Shown: positions 40,419-49,336 of the stretch, one piece after another
Position numbering within the stretch: the stretch's first letter is position 1
Layout of the letters: the number at the start of each line of letters is the position of its first letter
From: DATJGF01 sp035495315
Lineage (GTDB): Bacteria; Verrucomicrobiota; Verrucomicrobiia; Limisphaerales; UBA8199
DNA: 64,000 nt
NCBI GenBank assembly: GCA_035495315.1
Contig: DATJGF010000194.1
Coordinates: forward strand, 1 to 64,000
Direction of reading: 5' to 3'
The notes under the pieces: generated by a model
The model's input: the letters and a program-made list of their open reading frames with translations, nothing else
Told to the model about the DNA's origin: nothing
Databases searched by the model: none
Position numbers and translations under genes: made by a program

Positions 40419-42359
40419 ATGAGTAACTCTAGTGAGGCAAGCCCATCGTGGGATGTGCAGCAGGCCCGAAACCTCTACAACATTCACCGTTGGGGGGCAG
40501 ATTATTTTGATATCAACGAAGCCGGCCGGGTCGTCGCCAAGCCGCAACGCGACGCTGGAGCCTCAGTAGATATTACCGATGTAATCGAGGAGGCCAAAGC
40601 GCGAGGACTCAAATTTCCGGTATTGATTCGATTTCAGGACATCCTGCGGCATCGGGTGGACTCCATAAACCAGGCCTTTCGGAATGCGATTTCGGAATTC
40701 AATTATCAGGGGAAATATCGCGGCGTCTTTCCGATTAAGGTCAATCAACTGCGGGAAGTGGTCGAAGAGATTCTCGATGCGGGGAAACCGTACGATTTTG
40801 GGCTGGAAGTCGGCAGCAAACCCGAACTGTTTGCCGGGTTGGCGCTGCAAAACCAACTGGGCAGCTTGATCGTCTGCAACGGTTACAAGGACAGTGCGTT
40901 CGTCAGAATGGCGCTTCTGGGCACCAAACTCGGCAGGAAAGTCATCATGGTGGTCGAGAAGCTGGAGGAACTTCGCCAGATCATTTCGGTCTCAAAACAA
41001 ATCGGCGTCGAGCCTATTCTGGGAATGCGTGTGCGGCTCCTCAGCAAAGGCGGCGGCAAGTGGGCCGAGAGCGCCGGCGAAAATGCCAAGTTTGGACTAA
41101 CCACCGCCGAGTTGCTGGTCGCGACCGAAATGCTCAAAGCGGAAGGCCTGGCACATTGCTTTAAGCTGCTCCATTTCCATATCGGCTCGCAGATCCCCGA
41201 TATCCTGATTGTGAAACGTGCCGTCCAGGAGGCGGCACGCTTTTACGCCAAGCTCAACAAAATGGGATTTCAGGTGGAGTTCCTGGACGTCGGCGGCGGT
41301 CTTGGGGTCGATTACGATGGAAGCCGGTCGGCTTTTGACAGCTCTACCAACTATACGCTGCAAGAGTATGCCAACGACATCGTCTACTATATTGCGGACG
41401 TGTGCAACGCCGAGAAGGTCCCCCATCCGGACATCATCAGCGAGAGCGGGCGCGCGGTGGTGGCGCACCACAGCGTATTGATCGTCGAAGTCTTTGGCTC
41501 GATCGGTAAAATTCGGCCCGGCGATTTTTTTCAATATTCTGAAAGCGAAACGCCGCTGGTGCGGGAGCTGCTCGATATCCGCAAGAACTTGCCGAAACTC
41601 AATAAGCTGGAGGCTTATCACGACGCGCTTGAGCGAAAAGAAGACGCCCAGCACATGTTCACACTGGGCATGATGGATTTGCCCGAAAAGGCCAAGATCG
41701 AGAATTTATACTGGGAGATAAGCCGGGAAGTAGTTCAGACTTACAAAGACCAGGCGTATGTGCCCGAGGAAATCCGCAAGCTGGAAGACAGCCTCGGCGA
41801 TCAATATCTCTGCAATTTTTCGGTGTTCCAGTCGCTGCTGGACCACTGGGCTTTGGGCCAGTTGTTTCCGGTGATGCCGATCAGCCGGCTGCAGGAACGG
41901 CCCACCTGCGAGGCGACCCTGGTGGATATTACCTGCGATTCGGATGGACAGGTAAACAAGTTTATCGACCTGAAAGACGTGCGCGACACCCTGTCGCTAC
42001 ATCCATTGCACGCCAACGGGAATGGCATGCCGGACCCATATTATATCGGCTTCTTCCTGATGGGAGCTTACCAGGACATCATGGGCGACCTGCACAACCT
42101 GTTCGGCCGCGTCAATGAAGTGCACGTCTTCCTCGACCCGGATGAACCAGCAGGCTACTATGTCGAGGAGATCATTGAAGGGACAACCATCGCCCAGGCG
42201 CTCGATTCGGTGCAGTACGACGAGAAAGAGCTCAAGCGCCAAATGAAAGCGCAAGTCGATGAGGCCATCAAAAGCGATCGTATGAAACCATCGGAGGCGA
42301 TGCGCTTGTTGGATGATTACGAACGCGGATTGAAAGAGTACACTTACCTGAGTTTTTAG
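40419..42359 (+). CDS. speA: Biosynthetic arginine decarboxylase
   Basis: 646 residues, the size of the SpeA family. The PLP lysine is K107 in YRGVFPIKVNQLREVVEE. The barrel continues with YDFGLEVGSKPELFAGLAL, HFHIGSQIPDI, FLDVGGGLGVDYDGS and DIISESGRAVVAHHSVL (Gly-rich phosphate loop and Glu). The active-site Cys region is ATLVDITCDSDGQVNKF, followed by YYIGFFLMGAYQDIMGDLHNLFGRVNE. It decarboxylates arginine to agmatine, the first step to putrescine. No agmatinase or agmatine deiminase gene lies nearby. The membrane protein at 42382 is 22 bp downstream and probably on the same transcript. Confidence 0.97.
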   Translation: MSNSSEASPSWDVQQARNLYNIHRWGADYFDINEAGRVVAKPQRDAGASVDITDVIEEAKARGLKFPVLIRFQDILRHRVDSINQAFRNAISEFNYQGKYRGVFPIKVNQLREVVEEILDAGKPYDFGLEVGSKPELFAGLALQNQLGSLIVCNGYKDSAFVRMALLGTKLGRKVIMVVEKLEELRQIISVSKQIGVEPILGMRVRLLSKGGGKWAESAGENAKFGLTTAELLVATEMLKAEGLAHCFKLLHFHIGSQIPDILIVKRAVQEAARFYAKLNKMGFQVEFLDVGGGLGVDYDGSRSAFDSSTNYTLQEYANDIVYYIADVCNAEKVPHPDIISESGRAVVAHHSVLIVEVFGSIGKIRPGDFFQYSESETPLVRELLDIRKNLPKLNKLEAYHDALERKEDAQHMFTLGMMDLPEKAKIENLYWEISREVVQTYKDQAYVPEEIRKLEDSLGDQYLCNFSVFQSLLDHWALGQLFPVMPISRLQERPTCEATLVDITCDSDGQVNKFIDLKDVRDTLSLHPLHANGNGMPDPYYIGFFLMGAYQDIMGDLHNLFGRVNEVHVFLDPDEPAGYYVEEIIEGTTIAQALDSVQYDEKELKRQMKAQVDEAIKSDRMKPSEAMRLLDDYERGLKEYTYLSF

Positions 42360-42381
42360 CCAGGACCCATGAGGACCGACG

Positions 42382-43164
42382 ATGGAGGATAGAGAATGGT
42401 CGACGACCTCCGCCGGCCGCTCGGCGCCCACGCTGCCCCCTGCTTCCCGATCCGAAGTGTCTGCTCCAGCCGCTAATGCCGATTTAATGCGCTCGCTCGG
42501 GCGCCTTGTACGCGGTCTATCGGCTTTGTTTTGGGGATTGCCCGCCGCGTTAGTGGTCTGTTTTCACGCGGTGAAATCGGATGGGTTCAAATCGTTCGGC
42601 GCCATTCCGCCGTTAGCGTGCACCGCTTTGCTGGCTTACGGGTTGTGGCAATTGGGCGCTTTCCAGAAACAGGAACGAGTCTGGCGCAGGGCGCTTGACC
42701 GTGCGACCCTGCTGGCGCTGATCAATTTTGGGTTGAGTCCCTTCCTGTACTGGTCGAGTCGAGTTCCTGACAATCCGTTCTTCTCGGCAATGGTGCTGTT
42801 GATGGTAGGCAGCAGCCTGCTTTTTCTCGCCAGCCTGAACCTGGTCTTGCAGCGCCTTGGCGCCATGTTGCCGGATGAAGCGCTGCGCCAGGAAACCCGC
42901 CAGTTCACCTGGCTCAATTTGGCGCTATTGCTGGCGACCTTCCTGGTTTCCGGAGTTTATCTCGTTGTCAGAAAACTGCCTCACTTGCCGTTGTACGTCG
43001 AAACGGTCATTCGCGCTCTTAGCGACCGGGGCAACTTCTGGTTTTTTGTCATGATGATTCCCCTGGTGCTGCTGCCGTTGGCAATGACGATGGCGTTGCT
43101 GTGGAAAACCAAAGAAGTCATCCTTGAGAACGTCTTTGAGTCGGGGCGTCCGTCGACAGGCTAA
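42382..43164 (+). CDS. Hypothetical multi-pass membrane protein
   Basis: 260 residues; I do not recognise the family. A ~40-residue Ser/Ala/Pro-rich hydrophilic N-terminus is followed by about six hydrophobic segments: ALFWGLPAALVVCFHAV, LACTALLAYGLWQLG, ATLLALINFGLSPFLYW, FSAMVLLMVGSSLLFLASLNLVL, LNLALLLATFLVSGVYLVV and FFVMMIPLVLLPLAMTMALLW. There are no conserved charged residues inside the helices that suggest a transporter. It starts 22 bp after speA. An export or sensing role linked to polyamines cannot be shown. Confidence 0.75.
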   Translation: MEDREWSTTSAGRSAPTLPPASRSEVSAPAANADLMRSLGRLVRGLSALFWGLPAALVVCFHAVKSDGFKSFGAIPPLACTALLAYGLWQLGAFQKQERVWRRALDRATLLALINFGLSPFLYWSSRVPDNPFFSAMVLLMVGSSLLFLASLNLVLQRLGAMLPDEALRQETRQFTWLNLALLLATFLVSGVYLVVRKLPHLPLYVETVIRALSDRGNFWFFVMMIPLVLLPLAMTMALLWKTKEVILENVFESGRPSTG

Positions 43165-43186
43165 GGAATTTGGAAATTTTGGGATC

Positions 43187-43894
43187 CTATTCTCCGCGAG
43201 TTCGAAAAAAGAGTATCACGTAGAGGTATGCGATCCACTCATCAGTCACGTTCCTTACACCGGCGCTGGAACGCCACCAATGACGGGGATCGTAGTTTCT
43301 GCTCTCAATCGCAGTAATGCCAACGTCAACCTTTTTACCGAGGGCTTGGCGATAAAGTAATCGCGAGCGACGGGCATGCGGTCCCTCGGAAAGCAGGTGA
43401 ACCTTCATCGGCGCAAGCCGATGCTCACGCCACCAATCTCTTAAGGCGACTGCCGCGGTATAGGTACGATCCTGGCGAGCAAAAGGCGCCGGCACTGCCT
43501 GGACCTCGTTAGTCCCCAAACCCATCTTCACCAACGAGGCGGCACCGCGCTCCGCGAAAGTGCGGTATTCGGACAGGAATGAACCATAGTCCAAAGGTCC
43601 CCCCGTGACGTAAAGCTTCTCATAATGGTTGCGCCGAAATTCGGACACCGCGACTTGAAGAACGTCGTCCTGTGCCCAACCTTCGATGACAAGAACCCCG
43701 CCCGGGACCGGTTTCGTCAGGGCTAAAAAAGGATACGCGCATCGCCGCGCGAGCACCGCCAGCATGATAAAGCCCAGCAGTAGTAAGAGCCAGCCACGCC
43801 ACGTCGGAATCAAGCAGGACCGCCGCTGGAGTAAGCCCAAAAACTCCCTGCTTGTCTTTGGAGCATTCAAATCATTGACCATCGCGCGCTTCAT
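43187..43894 (-). CDS. YdcF/SanA-like DUF218 membrane protein
   Basis: 235 residues. One transmembrane segment (WRGWLLLLLGFIMLAVLARRC, ~32-52) precedes a DUF218 domain: GGVLVIEGWAQDDVLQVAVSEFRRNHYEKLYVTGG, then GTNEVQAVPAPFARQDRTYTAAVALRDWWREHRLAPMKVHLLSEGPHARRSRLLYRQALG. The fold pattern matches ElyC/SanA/YdcF proteins, which act at the envelope (for example in lipid carrier or peptidoglycan balance) with unknown chemistry. It is convergent with the membrane protein gene, with only 22 bp between them. Confidence 0.85.
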   Translation of the reverse strand: MKRAMVNDLNAPKTSREFLGLLQRRSCLIPTWRGWLLLLLGFIMLAVLARRCAYPFLALTKPVPGGVLVIEGWAQDDVLQVAVSEFRRNHYEKLYVTGGPLDYGSFLSEYRTFAERGAASLVKMGLGTNEVQAVPAPFARQDRTYTAAVALRDWWREHRLAPMKVHLLSEGPHARRSRLLYRQALGKKVDVGITAIESRNYDPRHWWRSSAGVRNVTDEWIAYLYVILFFRTRGE

Positions 43895-43979
43895 CGTTCG
43901 TGAGCATTTATAGTACTGACTGCTGAAGCGATGTCAGTCTCTTAAGGATGCCCAACGCTGCCAGCAGTTCCCGGCGCCC

Positions 43980-45086
43980 CTACCCCAACCTCCTCCGGAA
44001 CAGCCAATCGGCCGCAAAAAGGGAAATCGCTGCGATGACGAGGAGCGGCCAGAGGAACTCAAACAGGACAGTGAAACCGACGTTTTTGAGAAAAACTCCT
44101 TTGACGATTACGATGAAATGTCTCAGGGGATTGAACCAATCGACGTACTGGAGCCATACGGGCATGTTCTCGACCGGAGAAGGAAATCCTGAGAGCAGGA
44201 CCGCTGGCATCATAAAGCTAAATACGCCGAGAAAGGCTTGTTGTTGAGTCGAACAGACAGAAGAGATCAATAAGCCGATTCCCGCCAGGGCGAGAATGTA
44301 AAATATCATGCTAAAATAAAGAAGCAGTAAGGAGCCCTGGAATGGTATCCGATACACAAATACGCCTGCGCTTACGATAATCGTAGCCTGGACCATTGCG
44401 ACCAACAGTGCCGGCACTGTCTTTCCCACCATAATCATTCCCGGAGTCAAGGGTGAGACAAGAAGTTGATCGAAAGTCCCCTGCTCACGCTCGCGAGCGA
44501 TGGAGAGGGAAGTCACAACCAATGTGCTCACCGTCGTGATGATCGCAACGAGACTCGGAATGATATGGTAAACGTAATCCAGATTCGGGTTAAACCAATG
44601 CCGCACCAGGACGGTCGAGATCGCCACCTTGTTTTCCAGCCGGTTTCGCTCATCGATCCACGCTTGAAGAATTTCGCGCACATAACCAAGCGCAATCTGG
44701 GCGCTGTTCGAACGACGTCCGTCTAGAATCGCCTGGATAGTCGCCGGCCGATCAGCAGCAACAGCTCGCGAGAAATCGTTCGGAAAGCGCAGCACCAGCA
44801 AAGAATGCTGCCGGTCCAGGCTATCGCGGACTTCCTGCTCCGAGTGCAGGAATAGAATCTTGGTAAAAGCTTGCGCGCGGGAAAACCGCTGAATCAGTTC
44901 AGCCGATTCTCTTCCGGCATCCTCGCTAAAGAAGGCGAGGGTATTATTTTTTACTTCAAGAGTTGCAGCAAAAGGAAAGACGGCGAGCTGCAGGAGCACG
45001 GGGACAATCAGTAGCATACGGCCCTGACGATCACGCAATAGAGTCTGTAACTCTTTTCTGATTAAGCTGGCAATGCGATAAGGCAT
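43980..45086 (-). CDS. ABC-2 type exporter permease (YbhR/YhhJ-like)
   Basis: 368 residues. The first transmembrane helix is GRMLLIVPVLLQLAVFPFAA (~21-40). A periplasmic loop of ~130 residues (NNTLAFFSEDAGRESAELIQRF...) separates it from five C-terminal helices, including VAIITTVSTLVVTSLSIAREREQGTFDQLLVSPLTPGMIMVGKTVP, the ABC-2 signature. It belongs to the operon with the second permease (45209), the double ATPase (46333) and the HlyD-like adaptor (48257). Together they resemble the E. coli YbhGFSR / RbbA-YhiI-type drug or cation exporter. It is the last gene of that operon. Confidence 0.92.
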   Translation of the reverse strand: MPYRIASLIRKELQTLLRDRQGRMLLIVPVLLQLAVFPFAATLEVKNNTLAFFSEDAGRESAELIQRFSRAQAFTKILFLHSEQEVRDSLDRQHSLLVLRFPNDFSRAVAADRPATIQAILDGRRSNSAQIALGYVREILQAWIDERNRLENKVAISTVLVRHWFNPNLDYVYHIIPSLVAIITTVSTLVVTSLSIAREREQGTFDQLLVSPLTPGMIMVGKTVPALLVAMVQATIIVSAGVFVYRIPFQGSLLLLYFSMIFYILALAGIGLLISSVCSTQQQAFLGVFSFMMPAVLLSGFPSPVENMPVWLQYVDWFNPLRHFIVIVKGVFLKNVGFTVLFEFLWPLLVIAAISLFAADWLFRRRLG

Positions 45087-45208
45087 ACAATCTTTCTCCT
45101 ACCACTAAGGACCACACCAGCGACTTAGACCAGGTTCGCCAGGTGGGCCGCTGATCAGCGTTGAGGATCTCCATTTTCCCACATGCACAGTGCGTTTCAT
45201 CGTCAAGG

Positions 45209-46336
45209 CTATAACCGCCTTCGAGTCTTGAGCGCAGTCAGCCCGATGAAGAACGTCGAGGCAATCGCCAGAAACAACATCGTCTCGAGCAGCACTGGCC
45301 AGAGGTCGCCCGCCTGGAAGAGGGTTTGCATCGCGGTAACAAAGTACCGCGCCGGAATGAGGTAGGTGACACCTCGAATTAGGGACGGCATGCTGTGAAT
45401 TTCATAAATGAAACCCGAGAGAATCACCGCCGGCAGAAAAGCCGCATTCAGCGCAGCTTGTGCGGCGTTGAATTGATTCCGGGTAACGGTCGACAACAAT
45501 AAACCCAAACCCAACGCGCTGCCCAGAAAGAGCGACCCCACCAGCCAAAGGACGGGAATTGAACCGCGAAACGGCACCCCGATCAAGAACACTGCAACTC
45601 CGACGCAGATCAGCAACGAGATAATCCCCAGAGCGTAATACGGCAAAAGCTTGCTCAGCAGTAATTCGGCTCGAGTAACTGGCGAAGCCAGCAGGGCTTC
45701 CATCGTGCCGCGCTCCCATTCACGGGCGACCACCAGCGACGTCAACAAGGCCCCAATCACCGTCATAATGATGGTGATCGAGCCGGGGATGAGGTAATTC
45801 CGGCTCTCGGCGGAAGGATTGAACCAGAAGCGAGGTTCAAGGCTTACCACAGCTTCTCGAGATTCGCCACGATCAGCGGACCGCTCTGCCAGCCAGCCTT
45901 CCCACGCGCTACGCACATAATTTTCCACGAAGCTCGAGGTGTTGGGTTCCGAACCATCCGTGATGATCAACAACGGAGCGGCGTCGGTTGGGCGTTTGAG
46001 CTTTTCGGCAAAATCCTCCGGGATGATAATAAAGCCACGGACGCGTCCCTCGGTCATCGCCTCTCCCATCGCGGCACGGCTGTAGCCGGGTGTGATGCGA
46101 AAATAAGCGGAGCCGAGCAGACTATCTGCGAAATGCCGGGCTTCCGGGCTAGTGTCTTCCAGCACCAGGCCAACGCGCAAACCCGAGGAGTCGAGATTGA
46201 TGCCATAGCCAAAAATCAAGAGCATCACCACCGGCAAAAGGAAGGCGATGATGTTGCTGCTCGGATCGCGGATTATCTGCAGCGATTCCTTTCGGCAAAG
46301 CGCCAGCAGGCGGCGAAAGAAACCCGGCAAGTTCAT
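45209..46336 (-). CDS. ABC-2 type exporter permease (YbhS-like)
   Basis: 375 residues. The first helix is SSNIIAFLLPVVMLLIFGYG (~26-45). A large periplasmic loop follows, then IIMTVIGALLTSLVVAREWERGTMEALLASPVTRAELLLSK with the ABC-2 signature and four more helices ending in LLETMLFLAIASTFFIGLTAL. Its ATG overlaps the ATPase stop by four bases (ATGA), so subunits are made together. It pairs with the 43980 permease as a heterodimeric channel. The substrate is unknown; relatives handle cationic drugs. Confidence 0.93.
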   Translation of the reverse strand: MNLPGFFRRLLALCRKESLQIIRDPSSNIIAFLLPVVMLLIFGYGINLDSSGLRVGLVLEDTSPEARHFADSLLGSAYFRITPGYSRAAMGEAMTEGRVRGFIIIPEDFAEKLKRPTDAAPLLIITDGSEPNTSSFVENYVRSAWEGWLAERSADRGESREAVVSLEPRFWFNPSAESRNYLIPGSITIIMTVIGALLTSLVVAREWERGTMEALLASPVTRAELLLSKLLPYYALGIISLLICVGVAVFLIGVPFRGSIPVLWLVGSLFLGSALGLGLLLSTVTRNQFNAAQAALNAAFLPAVILSGFIYEIHSMPSLIRGVTYLIPARYFVTAMQTLFQAGDLWPVLLETMLFLAIASTFFIGLTALKTRRRL

Positions 46337-48081
46337 ACGACGTCATTTCGGTTTTGCTGTTCCACCAACGCCACGAAAGCATCTTCCATCGAAGGGTCCG
46401 ATCTTTCCGGCGTTGCGGTTTGCTCTTTGAGTTGGTCCGGCGTGCCGGCGGCAATGATCCGGCCGCGAAAGACCAATGCAATGCGGTCACAGTACTCGGC
46501 CTCATCCATGAAGTGCGTGGTGACCATCACCGTGACGCCTTTCTCAACCAAGCCGTTGATATGCGTCCAAAACTCCCGACGCGTCACGGGGTCTACTCCC
46601 GAAGTCGGCTCGTCGAGGAATAAAATGGGCGGCTGGTGCATGACCGCGCATGCCAGCGCCAGCCGCTGTTTGAATCCCAGCGGCAACGTATCCGGCGTGC
46701 TGCTCAGGAACGGCTTCAGTTTGAACGCCTCAATCATGCTGTTGATGGTTTGTTCCTGCTCCGTTCCCTTCAGGCCATAGGCGCCTGAAAAAAACAAAAG
46801 ATTCTGGCGTACCGTAAGATTTCCGTAGAGTGAGAACTTCTGGGCCATGTATCCGAGCTGCTGGCGCGCTTCGCTGGGGCTCTGTCTTAAATCGATTCCC
46901 ATCACCCGAGCGGTGCCCGAGCTCGGCGTCAGCAGGCCGCACATCATGCGAAAAGTCGTCGACTTGCCGGCGCCGTTGGGACCAAGCAAACCGAAAATCT
47001 CACCTTGCCTGACCGCGAAGGTCACTTGGTCGGTAGCGGCAAAATCACCGAACTTCTTGGTCAAATCGACTGCTTCAACCACCGTTTCTTTTCCGGCAGG
47101 AACCCTGCTCACTCGCTCGGCCAAGACCGATTCACCTCCGGGACCACCACCCAACACATCGATGAAAGCGTCCTCAAACCGGGGCGGCACCGACACCACG
47201 GCGGCCTCGGTTCCAGCCTGCAGGTCCCGCGGCGTTGGCGCTGACGCACCGGCGCGAAGGACAATCCGTACATTAAACCCCTGAATGACGCCATCCATTA
47301 CTTCGGGCCGACGCAGGGCGCGGGCGAGCAATTGTCGCCGGTTACCGGCGATATTGCGAATCTGAAAACAACGGCCGGCAACACGGCTGGTAAGGTCGGT
47401 GGGTTTTCCGGCGAAAAGCAGCTGACCTTCGTTGAGCAAGAGCACTTCGCCACAGAGTTCGGCCTCATCCAAATAGGCCGTGCTCCAGATGACTGTGATT
47501 CCCTGGCCGATTAATTCATGAACCATTCGCCAAAGTTCCCGCCGTGAAATCGGGTCTACCCCCACGCCCGGTTCGTCCAACAGTAATAGCCGCGGATGTC
47601 CAAGCAGGGCGCAAGCAAGGCCGAGTTTCTGTTTCATACCGCCTGAAAGCTTTCCCGCCAGCCGCGAGGTAAAGCGCGCGAGGTCTGTAAAATCGAGCAG
47701 ACGTTTAAACACGGCCTCACGTTCCGCCCCTAGTACGCCCCTTAAATCCGCGTGCAGTTCAAGATTCTCCTCGACTGAAAGATCTTCATAGAGCCCGAAC
47801 TTCTGCGGCATATACCCAATGAACTCTTTAAGATCCGTTTCGCTTAGTGCTGCGGCGTCTTCTTTTTCGTCCTCACGCTCACCGATCAAGAGGCGCCCCG
47901 AGCTCGGCAACAACAGGCCACTAATCAGACGCAGCAGTGTCGTTTTTCCCGCTCCATCGGGCCCAACCAGGCCAGTTATGATCCCGCGGCGAATCGCCGC
48001 AGTCAAACTTGCCACCGCCGGCCGCGTCGCTCCGCGAAAGCTCTTTTGCACACTTTCAAGCCTCACAAGCGGATCTGGCAT
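46333..48081 (-). CDS. Fused double ABC ATPase of a YbhF/RbbA-like exporter
   Basis: 582 residues with two complete nucleotide-binding domains. Domain 1: Walker A GPDGAGKT (40-47), signature KLSGGMKQKLGLA (~144-156), Walker B LLLLDEPGVGVDP. Domain 2: Walker A GPNGAGKS (367-374) and signature LPLGFKQRLALACAV in place of LSGG, Walker B ILFLDEPTSGVDPVTRRE, and the switch MVTTHFMDEAEYCDR. The linker (~235-335) is Arg/Gly-rich. The altered signature of domain 2 is usual in YbhF-like proteins. It energises the two adjacent permeases. The ATG lies 175 bp after the adaptor gene stop. Confidence 0.93.
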   Translation of the reverse strand: MPDPLVRLESVQKSFRGATRPAVASLTAAIRRGIITGLVGPDGAGKTTLLRLISGLLLPSSGRLLIGEREDEKEDAAALSETDLKEFIGYMPQKFGLYEDLSVEENLELHADLRGVLGAEREAVFKRLLDFTDLARFTSRLAGKLSGGMKQKLGLACALLGHPRLLLLDEPGVGVDPISRRELWRMVHELIGQGITVIWSTAYLDEAELCGEVLLLNEGQLLFAGKPTDLTSRVAGRCFQIRNIAGNRRQLLARALRRPEVMDGVIQGFNVRIVLRAGASAPTPRDLQAGTEAAVVSVPPRFEDAFIDVLGGGPGGESVLAERVSRVPAGKETVVEAVDLTKKFGDFAATDQVTFAVRQGEIFGLLGPNGAGKSTTFRMMCGLLTPSSGTARVMGIDLRQSPSEARQQLGYMAQKFSLYGNLTVRQNLLFFSGAYGLKGTEQEQTINSMIEAFKLKPFLSSTPDTLPLGFKQRLALACAVMHQPPILFLDEPTSGVDPVTRREFWTHINGLVEKGVTVMVTTHFMDEAEYCDRIALVFRGRIIAAGTPDQLKEQTATPERSDPSMEDAFVALVEQQNRNDVV

Positions 48082-48256
48082 AGTTCGATGCTAACGAGAG
48101 AGATGGTCAGGCGGGGCAGCAGACCCGAAGCCCGAGATCCGAAAACCGAAATTTGAAAAAGAGTGACCGCGAAGTCTTACCTGCGCCTTCGTGCTTCGGT
48201 CTTCTTTCGGGCCTCGGATTTCGGATTCCGTCATTGAACTTCAGCTTCACTGAATG

Positions 48257-49240
48257 TCAATCTCCTGCCTTTATCGTCACTGGCATCCCCTGCCGCAATG
48301 CTTCGTCCGGATTGTCGACAACCACCCGAAAACGGTAAACCAATGAGGTGCGCAGTTGGGTCGTTTCGACATTTTTTGGGGTGAATTCAGCGCGCGGCGA
48401 GATATACCCAATCTGGCCAGTATACGGTTTAGCGGGCGTGGAATCGGTATGCACGGTGACTTTCATTCCCGGGTGGATGCGTCCCAGGTCGGGTTCGCTG
48501 ACATAAGCTCGAACCCAAACCGGCCGTTTGAGGGAGACGGTCAGGACCGTCGTGCCGGCCGGGAGAATGGCTCCCGGTTCCTGGGCGCGCGTCAGCACAT
48601 AACCGTCAGAGGGTGCTTTGAGGATAGTATCCTCAACACGCAACTCCGCGTTGGCGAGAGTCGCCTGAGCACGAGCGATATCGGCTTTAGCCTGAGCGAT
48701 ATCCTCAATGCGGAAGCCGGCCTCGAGGAGATTGAGTTGTTCGCTAGCGGATTTGAGGCGAGCCTCCGCCTCGCGATAGCCAGCCTCCGAATCGTCCCGC
48801 TGCTGTATGGATACGGCTTTGGTGCCGAGCAATTCGTCCTGGCGTTTGAAAAGACGTTCGGCATTGGCCGCGGTGGCTTCTCGTTCTCGCACCAGTGCGC
48901 GAGCCTGGGCGATTTCCTGCGGTCGATTGCCGGCCTCCAACAAGTCCAGATGGGCGCGTAACGCCGCGACCTGCGCGCGGGATTCGTCTACCTCGCGCCG
49001 ATACGGCTCATCATCGAGCCGGGCCAGGACTTGACCCGGCCTGACCTCATCTCCCTCGTCACGCAACACCTGGGTCAAACGGCCCGATACTCGGAACCCC
49101 AGGTTGACTTCGCGGATATCGACATTGCCGAACAACTGCAGGGTGCGGCTTTTGGACTCCGCCTGTTTAGTGTAGATAAACCACACGACAAATCCCGCCA
49201 CAACGACCACCGCCAGCACCACCGGAATTCGCCTTTTCAT
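48257..49240 (-). CDS. HlyD-family membrane fusion protein (YbhG-like)
   Basis: 327 residues from the ATG at 49240; the longer frame to 49948 is antisense to homoserine dehydrogenase and is rejected. Residues 4-23 (RIPVVLAVVVVAGFVVWFIY) form a signal anchor. The lipoyl-like half NVDIREVNLGFRVSGRLTQVLRDEGDEVRPGQVLARLD is followed by a ~120-residue alpha-hairpin rich in Glu/Ala/Arg, then the second lipoyl half DTILKAPSDGYVLTRAQEPGAIL and a beta-barrel (VWVRAYVSEPDLGRIHPGMKVTV). It links the inner-membrane ABC exporter to an outer-membrane channel such as TolC. First gene of the exporter operon. Confidence 0.93.
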   Translation of the reverse strand: MKRRIPVVLAVVVVAGFVVWFIYTKQAESKSRTLQLFGNVDIREVNLGFRVSGRLTQVLRDEGDEVRPGQVLARLDDEPYRREVDESRAQVAALRAHLDLLEAGNRPQEIAQARALVREREATAANAERLFKRQDELLGTKAVSIQQRDDSEAGYREAEARLKSASEQLNLLEAGFRIEDIAQAKADIARAQATLANAELRVEDTILKAPSDGYVLTRAQEPGAILPAGTTVLTVSLKRPVWVRAYVSEPDLGRIHPGMKVTVHTDSTPAKPYTGQIGYISPRAEFTPKNVETTQLRTSLVYRFRVVVDNPDEALRQGMPVTIKAGD

Positions 49241-49336
49241 TGCCCGGCGTGGTAAACGAATCGTGGAAAATGTCAAACGCGCGATTGAAAAATGCATTGT
49301 CCGGGGCACCAAACCGCGGCATGCTTTGCGCCCATT